Of a stretch of DNA of 64,000 nt, positions 40,092 through 47,618 are shown piece by piece (position 1 is the first letter of the stretch; every line of letters starts with the position of its first letter). A model generated the notes under the pieces. The model did not search any database, was not told the origin of the DNA, and saw only the letters and a program-made list of their open reading frames with translations. The DNA is taken from the NCBI RefSeq assembly GCF_004795105.1, contig NZ_SSBL01000033.1, positions 1-64,000 of the forward strand, written 5' to 3'. The DNA comes from Streptomyces sp. A0642. GTDB taxonomy: Bacteria; Actinomycetota; Actinomycetes; Streptomycetales; Streptomycetaceae. The position numbers were made by a program, and so were the translations under genes.

Positions 40092-40128
40092 TATCGTTTG
40101 GGTGACGGCAGTCAACAGTCCGCGATAA
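40092..40128. promoter_or_regulatory. Catabolic-island operator B, between ligase and acyl-CoA dehydrogenase genes
   Basis: TATCG (40092-40096), core GTGACGGCAGTCA (40102-40114) and GATAA (40124-40128) match operator A at 33482-33521. The core differs at one base in 13 and the core-to-GATAA distance is identical (9 bp); TATCG is 2 bp closer. The site is in the 119-bp gap between two divergent genes and could regulate both. Confidence 0.68.
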
Positions 40129-40179
40129 AATCCCGGCTCTGAGGGACGGCCCCGGGACTTCGACCAGAGAGGCGCCGGT

Positions 40180-41307
40180 ATGACGGCATTCTCGCTCGAT
40201 CCGGCACAGACCGCCTGGTGCGAGGAGCTGCGCACCCTGGCCGGCGAGCGGCTCCGCCCGCTCGCGGAGAAGGGTGAGCCGGGGCACGTCAACCGCCCCC
40301 TGATCGCCGCGCTCGGGGAGCTGGGACTGCTCGACCGGCTGCTCGGTTCCGGCGCTCTCGACCTCTGCCTGCTGCGGGAATCGCTTGCCCGGGGCTGCAC
40401 GGAGGCCGAGACCGCCCTGGCGCTCCAGGGCCTCGGCACGTACCCGGTCGTGCAGGCGGGCACCGCCGCCCACCGGGCGCGCTGGCTCCCGGAGGTCCGC
40501 GCGGGCCGCGCGGTCGCCGCCTTCGCGCTCAGCGAGCCGGGGGCCGGCTCCGACGCCGCCGCCCTCGCGCTCGACGCCCGGCCCGCGCCGGACGGCTGGC
40601 GGCTGACCGGTGAGAAGTGCTGGATCTCCAACGCCCCGGAAGCGGACTTCTACACCGTCTTCGCCCGGACGACGCGGGGCGCCGGGGCGCGCGGTGTCAC
40701 CGCGTTCCTGGTGCCGGCCGACCGGCCGGGACTGACCGGCACCCCGCTGGACATGCTCTCCCCGCACCCGATCGGCGCCCTCGCCTTCGACGGCGTCCCG
40801 GTCACCCACGACGACGTGCTCGGCGAACCGGACCGCGGCTTCCGGGTGGCCATGAACACCCTCAACCTCTTCCGCCCCAGCGTCGGCGCCTTCGCCCTCG
40901 GCATGGCCGGCGCGGCGCTCGAGGCCACCGTGGAGCACACCGCCACCCGCCGCGCGTTCGGCGGACCGCTGGGCGACCTGCAGGCCGTCTCCCACCAGGT
41001 CGCGGAGATGGCCACCCGCACGGAGGCCGCCCGGCTGCTGGTGTACGCGGCGGCCGCGGCGTACGACGCGGGGGAGCCGGGCGTCCCCCGGCGGGCCGCG
41101 ATGGCGAAGCTGTACGCCACCGAGACGGCCCAGTTCGTCGTGGACACCGCCGTCCAGCTGCACGGCGCCCGCGCCCTGCGCCGCGGCCATCTGCTCGAAC
41201 ACCTCTACCGCGAGGTCCGCGCCCCCCGTATCTACGAGGGCGCCAGCGAGGTCCAGCGCACCATCATCGCCAAGGATCTGTACGCGAACCGGGAGCCGTC
41301 CGCATGA
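40180..41307 (+). CDS. Acyl-CoA dehydrogenase
   Basis: A 375-residue FAD enzyme of the acyl-CoA dehydrogenase family. FAD and substrate motifs are AFALSEPGAGSDAAALAL, GEKCWISNAPEADFY, TRRAFGGPLGDLQAVSHQ and QLHGARALRRGHLLEHLYRE. The C-terminal RAPRIYEGASEVQRTII holds the usual glutamate base in YEG. In this island it would oxidise the alicyclic CoA ester made by the fused monooxygenase. Electrons would pass to an electron transfer flavoprotein; the etfB at the left edge of the window is a candidate but not linked to this operon. It overlaps the RidA gene by 4 bp. GAGAGG precedes the ATG by 8 nt. Confidence 0.9.
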   Translation: MTAFSLDPAQTAWCEELRTLAGERLRPLAEKGEPGHVNRPLIAALGELGLLDRLLGSGALDLCLLRESLARGCTEAETALALQGLGTYPVVQAGTAAHRARWLPEVRAGRAVAAFALSEPGAGSDAAALALDARPAPDGWRLTGEKCWISNAPEADFYTVFARTTRGAGARGVTAFLVPADRPGLTGTPLDMLSPHPIGALAFDGVPVTHDDVLGEPDRGFRVAMNTLNLFRPSVGAFALGMAGAALEATVEHTATRRAFGGPLGDLQAVSHQVAEMATRTEAARLLVYAAAAAYDAGEPGVPRRAAMAKLYATETAQFVVDTAVQLHGARALRRGHLLEHLYREVRAPRIYEGASEVQRTIIAKDLYANREPSA

Positions 41308-41705
41308 GTCCCCTCCACCGGGTCAACCCCGCCGAACTCTCCCCGCCCCGGGGCTTCTCGCACGCGGTCACCGCCACCGGGAGTCATCTGGTCTTCCTCG
41401 CGGGGCAGACCGCCCTCGACCAACGGGGCGACATCACCGGGAGCACCCTGCCCGAACAGTTCGCCGCCGCCCTCGGCAACCTTCTCACCGCCCTGCGCGC
41501 GGCGGGCGGCTCCCCTGCCGACCTGGCCCGGGTCACGGTCTACGCCACCGATGTCGCCGACTACCGGGCCAACGCACCCGAACTGGGCCGGATCTGGCGT
41601 CGGCTGGCGGGCCGCGACTACCCCGCGATCGCGGTCATCGGGGCGGTGCGGCTCTGGGACGAGCAGGCACTGGTCGAGATCGACGGCGTGGCGGTCCTGC
41701 CCTGA
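41304..41705 (+). CDS. RidA family enamine/imine deaminase
   Basis: A 133-residue RidA/YjgF protein, translationally coupled to the acyl-CoA dehydrogenase (ATGA overlap). Family features are RGFSHAVTATGSHLVFLAGQT, DLARVTVYATDVADY and the C-terminal QALVEIDGVAVLP. The active-site arginine corresponding to R105 of E. coli RidA appears kept in VIGAVRLWDE. RidA hydrolyses reactive enamines and imines to ketones and ammonia. The ring product of 2-aminobenzoyl-CoA monooxygenase/reductase is an enamine, so a RidA here makes chemical sense and supports anthranilate over salicylate as substrate. Confidence 0.88.
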   Translation: MSPLHRVNPAELSPPRGFSHAVTATGSHLVFLAGQTALDQRGDITGSTLPEQFAAALGNLLTALRAAGGSPADLARVTVYATDVADYRANAPELGRIWRRLAGRDYPAIAVIGAVRLWDEQALVEIDGVAVLP

Positions 41706-41710
41706 CGGCG

Positions 41711-41756
41711 CGAACGCCCCGTGCGGCCCGGGAACCGGGGCCGCACGGGGCGTTCG
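41711..41756. terminator. Bidirectional hairpin terminator
   Basis: A perfect 19-bp stem (41711-41729 with 41738-41756) and an 8-nt loop between the convergent RidA and flavin-monooxygenase genes, 5 bp after the RidA stop and 14 bp from the other gene's stop. Confidence 0.8.
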
Positions 41757-41770
41757 GAGCGGTCAGCGCC

Positions 41771-42904
41771 TCAGTACGGCTGAACCAGCACGTGCGCCGC
41801 ACCGGGGATGCCGACCTTCAGCAGCTCGTCCTCCTCGGGCGTCGTCTCCCCGCCGGTCTCCTGCTTCAGCACGGCACGCGACATGGCCTGCACCCACATG
41901 GCGCGGGGGCGGCGGCGCGCTTCCCAGGCGTCGAGCGCGGCCGCGACGTCCGCCTCGGCGTCCAGCGACTCGGCCAGCACCAGCGCGTCCTCCACGGCCA
42001 TCGCCGCGCCCTGCGCGATGTGCGGAGTGCTCGCGTGCGCGGCGTCACCGGCCAGGACCACCCGGCCGACGTGCCACGGCTCCTCGACGGTCACCTGGGA
42101 GATCCGCGAGTACACCACCGCTTCCGGACCGGTGACCGCGGCCAGCGCCTCGGCGACCGGGCCGGAGAACATCGGCAGGCGCTCCTTCAGCTGCTCGTGC
42201 GCCTTCTCCGGGTCGGGCCGGAAGTCCTCGGGCTCGGCGAACACCGCGCCCAGGTACATCAGCTCCTCCGTGATCGGGGTCAGCAGCGCCTTGGCGGCCT
42301 GCCCCGCGGTGCCCATCACGACGCCCCGGACGTGCTCCTGACGGGGCACGGTGACCCGCCAGTTGGCGAACCCGGTGTACTCGGGGACGTAGCGGTCGCC
42401 GTACAGCCGGGTGCGCAGCGGCGAACCGATGCCGTCGAAGCCGACGACCAGGTCCCAGCGCGCGGCCGAACCGTCGGACAGGGTGACGTCCACGCCCTCG
42501 CCGCCGTCGGTGAGTTCCGTGATGGTCACGCCGAAGCGGATCGTCGCCCCGGCCGCCGTGGCCGCGGCGCCCAGCACCTGGGCGAGCGCGGGGCGCGGGA
42601 TGCCGTTGTTGGACGGGGCGTCGCCCATGCGGGGCTGCGGAATCTCGGCCAGGACGTTGCCGGCCGGGTCCGCGATGGTCAGGACCTCCCACTCGAAGCC
42701 CGCCTTGAGGCAGTCGTCGAGGACGCCGATCTCCCGCATGACGTGCAGGGCGTTGGACGGCTGGATGATGCCGACGCCCAGGGCCTCCAGCTCGTCGCGG
42801 AGTTCGGCGACCTCGACGGTGTGGCCGCGCCGGCCCAGTGCGGTGGCGAGCGTCAGCCCGCCGATGCCGCCGCCGTGGATCAGGACGCGCAGAGGTGTTG
42901 CCAT
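41771..42904 (-). CDS. FAD-dependent monooxygenase at the end of conservon 2
   Basis: A 377-residue class A flavin monooxygenase (p-hydroxybenzoate hydroxylase fold). The FAD site is VLIHGGGIGGLTLATALGRR, with the DG motif VVGFDGIGSPLRTRLYG and GDAAHASTPHIAQGAAMAVEDA near the C-terminus. It would hydroxylate a small aromatic or similar compound using NAD(P)H. It starts 49 bp after cvnD on the same strand, so it is probably the last gene of conservon 2, where conservon 1 has a P450. An alternative is that it belongs functionally to the aromatic island, from which the hairpin at 41711 separates it. Confidence 0.87.
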   Translation of the reverse strand: MATPLRVLIHGGGIGGLTLATALGRRGHTVEVAELRDELEALGVGIIQPSNALHVMREIGVLDDCLKAGFEWEVLTIADPAGNVLAEIPQPRMGDAPSNNGIPRPALAQVLGAAATAAGATIRFGVTITELTDGGEGVDVTLSDGSAARWDLVVGFDGIGSPLRTRLYGDRYVPEYTGFANWRVTVPRQEHVRGVVMGTAGQAAKALLTPITEELMYLGAVFAEPEDFRPDPEKAHEQLKERLPMFSGPVAEALAAVTGPEAVVYSRISQVTVEEPWHVGRVVLAGDAAHASTPHIAQGAAMAVEDALVLAESLDAEADVAAALDAWEARRRPRAMWVQAMSRAVLKQETGGETTPEEDELLKVGIPGAAHVLVQPY

Positions 42905-42953
42905 ATCGGTTTCTCTCCTGTGCGGAAATCGTGCGAGGTGTCGGGGGAGACGC

Positions 42954-43523
42954 TCAGCCGGCCGCTACGGGCAGGCTCATCAGGTGGTCCACGAGGGCCA
43001 GCAGCACGTCACGGCCGAACGGCCGCTCGCGTACGTCGCCGACCAGCAGGGGGACGTGCGGGTCGAGGTCGAGAGCGGCCCTGATCTCTTCCGGGGTGCG
43101 GCTGTTGTGGCCGTGGAAACAGTTGATCGCCACGACGAACGGGATGTCCCGGCTCTCGAAGAAGTCGATCGAGGCGAAGCTGGTCTCCAGCCGCCGGGTG
43201 TCGGCGATCACGACGCCGCCCAGGGCCCCGTTGACCAGGTCGTTCCACATGAACCAGAAGCGCTCCTGGCCCGGGGTGCCGAACAGGTAGACGACGAGCT
43301 CCTCGCTCACCGTGATCCGGCCGAAGTCCAGGGCCACGGTGGTGGTGTCCTTCTGTCCGACACCGGCCAGGTCGTCGACGCCGATGCTGGCCTTGGTCAG
43401 GAACTCCTCGGTGCGCAGGGGCGCGACCTCGCTGACGGCGCCCACGAGCGTGGTCTTGCCGACGCCGAAGCCGCCGGCGACGAGGATCTTCACGGCGGCG
43501 GGGGCCGCCTGACTGATGGTCAT
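42954..43523 (-). CDS. cvnD: Conservon 2 CvnD: Ras-like GTPase
   Basis: A 189-residue CvnD. The P-loop is VAGGFGVGKTTLVGAVSE, the switch region TTTVALDFGRITV, then YLFGTPGQERFWFMW and AINCFHG, where the NKxD equivalent is changed. It is shorter than the conservon 1 CvnD because the N- and C-terminal extensions are missing. It lies 6 bp after cvnC. With CvnB and CvnC it should form the membrane-associated switch complex of this conservon. Confidence 0.9.
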   Translation of the reverse strand: MTISQAAPAAVKILVAGGFGVGKTTLVGAVSEVAPLRTEEFLTKASIGVDDLAGVGQKDTTTVALDFGRITVSEELVVYLFGTPGQERFWFMWNDLVNGALGGVVIADTRRLETSFASIDFFESRDIPFVVAINCFHGHNSRTPEEIRAALDLDPHVPLLVGDVRERPFGRDVLLALVDHLMSLPVAAG

Positions 43524-43529
43524 CTTGGC

Positions 43530-43946
43530 TCAGAGTCTCCCGAGTCCGTCGCGGAGGGCGGCCAGCATTCCCATGTCGGCGCCACCGGCCGCCCGGGCCA
43601 CCGACAGGGGCGCGCGGGCGAGCAGCAGGCCCTGGGAGACCAGGTCCGCCAGCAGGATCTTGGTCACCGAGACCGGGAGGTTGAGGTCCGCGGAGACCTC
43701 GGCGACAGCGGCGGGGCGCCGGCAGCGGTCCAGGATCATCCGGTGCTCCGGCTGGAGCCTGCCCGGGCGGTCCGCCGCGCCGTGCCCCTCCCGCGGGTCG
43801 TGCGCGGTCGTCAGCACGGTGATGAGGGTGAAGTCGTCCCGCTCGGGAGCGGTCCGGCCACGGGTGATGGTGTACGGGCGCACCATCGTGCCCGCCCCGT
43901 CCTCTCCGTCCTCGTACGGCTCCTCGTCCTCCCAGTGCGGGGTCAC
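43530..43946 (-). CDS. cvnC: Conservon 2 CvnC: DUF742 protein
   Basis: A 138-residue DUF742 protein. The acidic start PHWEDEEPYEDGEDGAG leads to the family motif MVRPYTITRGRT, and the C-terminal part has AVAEVSADLNLPVSVTKILL and LVSQGLLLARAPL. The GTG at 43946 overlaps the cvnB stop by 4 bp (GTGA), which fixes the start. Confidence 0.88.
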   Translation of the reverse strand: MTPHWEDEEPYEDGEDGAGTMVRPYTITRGRTAPERDDFTLITVLTTAHDPREGHGAADRPGRLQPEHRMILDRCRRPAAVAEVSADLNLPVSVTKILLADLVSQGLLLARAPLSVARAAGGADMGMLAALRDGLGRL

Positions 43947-44380
43947 GCGTGCGGCCCGTCCCCGCCGCCGAAGGCGTTGAATTCGCCCCGCACCGGAGTG
44001 CTGAGCTTCTGGCCGACCTGCTGGACGAGGTTGTGCATGGCGAGCGACATGATCTCGGCGTCGACCTCCTGGGAGGCGACGACGGCCAGGTGCGTGCCCT
44101 GGGCCGCGGAGATGATGAAGAGCCACAGGTCCGCCAGCTCGACGATCACCTGGTGCACGCCGCCGCCGTTGAAGAGCTGGCCGACGCCGCGGGCCAGGCT
44201 CTGCTGCCCGGTGCAGATGGCGGCAAGCCGCTCGGCGTCGGACCGTTCGACCGTGCGCGAGTGGCTCACCACCAGGCCGTCGTCGGACAGCAGGACGGCG
44301 TTCAGGGTCTCGGCCACCGAGTCCACGAGACCGTCGAGCAGCCAGTCGAGGTCCTGGTGAGTGGCGGTTGTCCGTGTCAT
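43943..44380 (-). CDS. cvnB: Conservon 2 CvnB: roadblock/LC7 protein
   Basis: A 145-residue roadblock/LC7 protein. It begins TRTTATHQDLDWLLDGLVDS and has LNAVLLSDDGLVVSHS, HQVIVELADLWLFIISAAQG and a C-terminal helix MSLAMHNLVQQVGQKLSTPV, close to the common CvnB type. It should bind the CvnD GTPase. The ATG at 44380 overlaps the cvnA stop (ATGA), and its stop overlaps cvnC. Confidence 0.9.
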   Translation of the reverse strand: MTRTTATHQDLDWLLDGLVDSVAETLNAVLLSDDGLVVSHSRTVERSDAERLAAICTGQQSLARGVGQLFNGGGVHQVIVELADLWLFIISAAQGTHLAVVASQEVDAEIMSLAMHNLVQQVGQKLSTPVRGEFNAFGGGDGPHA

Positions 44381-47238
44381 GACCGTTCTTCTCTCGTGGG
44401 GAGGTTTGCGGAAGGGGCCGGCTGCGTCGGCGGCTCGTCGGTCGCGCGGGCGGCGCGGGACCGGCGCTGGAAGGCTCCGATGGCGGCGCCCGCGCGGCGC
44501 GGAGCCGGCCGGGACGGCGGGGTCGCCGACCGGCTCGGCGGCTGGGCTGCGGCAGGCCCGGAGGCCGGGTCGATCCGCAGTTCGTCCGCGAGGCTCGCCT
44601 GGCGTACCCGGCGCGGCAACGGTGGTTCGGCGGCGGGCGCCGCCGGCAGCGCGGGCCGTCCCGGCCCGCTCTCCCGGCCGGTCGTGCCCGCCGCCGGGGG
44701 CGCCGGATGGTCGGGTTCGGCCACCGGCAGCCGGCCGAGGTGTCCGGTGGCGGACTCCGGTTGCCGGGGTCCGGGCACCGGAAGGCCGGTCCGGCCCGGG
44801 ACGCCCGCCGCGTACGGCCCCGGGTACGGGTGCGGAGTGATGTACGGCTCCTCGGACGTCTGGTAGGGCTGGTTCGGTACCGGGTACTGGCCCTCGGCCT
44901 TCATGTACGGCTGCTCGGCGTCGGCGTACGTGTCCTGACGGGCGTCGCCGTACGCGGTGTCGCCTGGGCTGCCGTACGCGTTCTGGTCCGTGCTGCCGTA
45001 CGGGGACGGGGGCGCGGCCGAGCCGTACGTGCTGCCCGGTGCGCTGTCGGCGTACGGCGTGTACGGAGTCACCGGATCGCCGAACGGGTGGTCGAGGGAA
45101 TCCGGCCGCGGCTGCTCCTCCCGGTCGGGGAAGGGTTCGTCCGCCACGGTGTAGGGCGTACCGGGGGTCTCGAACGGGGCGCCCGAGGCGTGCAGCGCCG
45201 TGACCCCGGCGAGCGCCTGGCCGCGGCCGCGGCTGGGCAGCGCGTCGGCGTCGGGCGTCGGCGCGGGCTCCGGGACCGGTGCGGCGCCCGAGTCCTCGGG
45301 GGACGGCACGGCCACCGGACCGGAGTGCGGACCCGGGACGGTGAGCGCGTCGGGGACGAGCACGACGACCCGGGTGCCGCCGAAGGCCGACTGCCGGAAC
45401 TCCACCCGCAGGCCGTGCTGGCCGGCGAGGCGCGCGATCACGTACAGACCGAGCCGGATGTCGTCGGAGTGCGCCAGCACGTCCATCCGGGGCGGCCTGT
45501 TCATCAGCTCGTTGGCCTCGGCGAGCTGGTCCTCGTCCATGCCGAGCCCGCGGTCCTCGACCTCGATGGCCAGGCCCCGGCTGACCCGGGCCGCCCTGAC
45601 CTCCACGGGACTGGGGGGCCTGGAGAAGGTGAGGGCGTTCTCGATCAGCTCCGCGAGCACGTGGGAGACCGGGCCGACGGCCCGCTCCGCGAGCCACGGC
45701 GCGCCGTCCAGGTCCAGCACCACGCGCCGGTAGTCCTGCACCTCGCCCTGGGCCGAGCGCATGACGTCCAGCAGCGGTACGGGCTTGCGCCAGCGCCGGT
45801 GCGGGGAGCCGCCCGCGAGGATCACCAGGTTCTCCTCGTAGCGGCGCAGGCGCGCGGTGAGGTGGTCGAGGTCGAAGAGACCGTCCAGCACCTCGGGGTC
45901 CTCGTGCTTGCGCTCCAGCTCGTCCAGCTTCTTCAGCTGCTGGCCGATCAACTGCTGGGTGCGGCGCGCGATGCGCTGCAGCAGCCGCTCGAAGCCGCGG
46001 TGCTGGTCGGCCTGTTTGACGGCCGCCTGGAGGGCGCTGGTGCGGGCCAGGTCGAGGGCGTTGCCGAGCTGGGTCAGCTCGTCGGCCTTGCCGCCTTCCT
46101 CGCGGCCCTGCCCGATGGCACGGGCCTCGGCCTCGACGTCGATGCGTTCGCCCTTGCCGAGCCGCTCGACGACGTCGGGCAGCGCCTTCTCCAGCTCCTC
46201 GGCCCGCTCCTGGAGCCGGCCGATCCGGCGGCGCAGATTGCGGGTGAGGCGCCAGGTGATCCAGATGACCGCGATGACGGCGAGCAGACCGACCACGGTG
46301 GTGAGGACGACCCTGATCAGCAGCGAGACGACACTGTCCTTGCCGTGCGCGACGACGAGGTCGGTGCGGTCCTCCATCAGCTTCATCAGCTGCGGAGTGA
46401 CCTCGTCCATCGCGCCGCGCCAGGTCTTCTCCTCGGCGCCGAGGGTGACGAAGCCGGCCTTGTCGGCCTCGGCGGGCCGCAGGACCTGGTTCTCCACCTG
46501 GGTCTTGGTCTTCCACGCCGAACTGCTGGAGATCTCCTCCCACATGGCCTTCTCGTCCGCCGGAAGGTAGGGGACGACCTTGGCGGAGTACTGGAAGGAC
46601 TGGCCGGAAACGGCCTGTCGGACCTGCTGGAGGTCCTCCGTGCTCAACTTCCCCCGGGGCCAGCCGCGGGCGAGCAGGGCGTCCGTGCGCGAGATCATCT
46701 CCTTGGCCCAGAACAGGTCGACCAGCGGCTGCGAGAGCGTGGTGATCTGGCCGTTGTCCACATGGCTGAGCGCGGTGAAGAGCTTCAGGTCGACGGCGAT
46801 CAGGTCCGTGTAGTAGCGGTACACGGCCTTCTGCTGATCGTTGTCGCCCTCGTCCACCAGCGTGCGCTGAGCCGGGAGTTGGGTGATCGCCGAGCGCGCC
46901 TGCACGACCGCGTCCCGGACCTCGCCCGGGGCGTCGTCGGTGGCGACGTCGGAGAGGGACTGGAAGGTGGTGATCGCTTCGTCGGTGAGCTTGCGCTGCT
47001 TGCGCAGCGCGTCGGTGGCGCCTCCGTGGCGGGCCAGAGCTTCGGCGCTCAGCCGCCGCTCCTCCTGCAGGTTGTAGTACACGATGTTGGACGGCTGGCC
47101 GGCCTTCTGGGCCAACTGCCCCTGGGCCGCTTGCCTCTGGAAGTCGAGCAGAGTCTGACCACTGGTGACGGCCCAGAGGGCGGCCAGTGCTACGCCGGGG
47201 ACGATGGCCAGTACGAGCAGGGCCGTCCGCAGCGACAT
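44377..47238 (-). CDS. cvnA: Conservon 2 CvnA: nitrate-sensor-like sensor kinase
   Basis: A large CvnA of 953 residues from the ATG at 47238. The first membrane helix is SLRTALLVLAIVPGVALAAL; a helical extracytoplasmic domain of about 280 residues resembling nitrate/nitrite-sensing modules follows; the second helix is at about 300-325 (LLIRVVLTTVVGLLAVIAVI). Then come a HAMP-like linker, a helical region RRTQQLIGQQLKKLDELERK and the ATPase with ELIENALTFS and EDRGLGMDEDQ. Residues 640-953 are a disordered Pro/Tyr/Ala tail with repeated AYGS and TPYT units. The frame stays open to 47403, so an upstream non-ATG start giving 20-50 more residues is possible. It differs from conservon 1 CvnA by having a true sensor domain. 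Confidence 0.85.
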   Translation of the reverse strand: MSLRTALLVLAIVPGVALAALWAVTSGQTLLDFQRQAAQGQLAQKAGQPSNIVYYNLQEERRLSAEALARHGGATDALRKQRKLTDEAITTFQSLSDVATDDAPGEVRDAVVQARSAITQLPAQRTLVDEGDNDQQKAVYRYYTDLIAVDLKLFTALSHVDNGQITTLSQPLVDLFWAKEMISRTDALLARGWPRGKLSTEDLQQVRQAVSGQSFQYSAKVVPYLPADEKAMWEEISSSSAWKTKTQVENQVLRPAEADKAGFVTLGAEEKTWRGAMDEVTPQLMKLMEDRTDLVVAHGKDSVVSLLIRVVLTTVVGLLAVIAVIWITWRLTRNLRRRIGRLQERAEELEKALPDVVERLGKGERIDVEAEARAIGQGREEGGKADELTQLGNALDLARTSALQAAVKQADQHRGFERLLQRIARRTQQLIGQQLKKLDELERKHEDPEVLDGLFDLDHLTARLRRYEENLVILAGGSPHRRWRKPVPLLDVMRSAQGEVQDYRRVVLDLDGAPWLAERAVGPVSHVLAELIENALTFSRPPSPVEVRAARVSRGLAIEVEDRGLGMDEDQLAEANELMNRPPRMDVLAHSDDIRLGLYVIARLAGQHGLRVEFRQSAFGGTRVVVLVPDALTVPGPHSGPVAVPSPEDSGAAPVPEPAPTPDADALPSRGRGQALAGVTALHASGAPFETPGTPYTVADEPFPDREEQPRPDSLDHPFGDPVTPYTPYADSAPGSTYGSAAPPSPYGSTDQNAYGSPGDTAYGDARQDTYADAEQPYMKAEGQYPVPNQPYQTSEEPYITPHPYPGPYAAGVPGRTGLPVPGPRQPESATGHLGRLPVAEPDHPAPPAAGTTGRESGPGRPALPAAPAAEPPLPRRVRQASLADELRIDPASGPAAAQPPSRSATPPSRPAPRRAGAAIGAFQRRSRAARATDEPPTQPAPSANLPTREERS

Positions 47239-47618
47239 GGTGGTCGAGCCGCTCCGCCTTGACGCGCGCGTGCGCAGGGCATGCTCCTTGAGGAGGGAGC
47301 CAGCCTCGCGACTGGCCAAATCCGTTGAAAACTTCGACAGATAGATATTAGTCACACTGCAAAAATGAAAAGGAAGCGGGCTCACATGTGCATCACTGAT
47401 CACTCACAGAACCATCATCAACGCGCGAAGTTGTCCGGAAAGTGACGTTACGGCCTCGGCCGCACGGAGCGGAAGCCGCGGGTCGGGGGTGACGGGACAG
47501 GCGGATGGCGGCGCATCACCCTCCGTACGGCGCGCCGGACGGGTGAAGCGGGGGCGGCGATATATCTGTACTTAGTGCTCCTTGTCTGTTCTGTCGCGAC
47601 TCCATCCGTACCGGCCGC
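47239..47618. promoter_or_regulatory. Divergent promoter region between conservon 2 and mrpA
   Basis: A 380-bp gap (less if cvnA starts upstream). Two AT-rich patches stand out: 47335-47375, on the cvnA side, and GATATATCTGTACTTAG at about 47559-47575, on the mrpA side; each probably holds a promoter. The stretch between is ordinary GC-rich sequence with no convincing gene. Confidence 0.45.
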
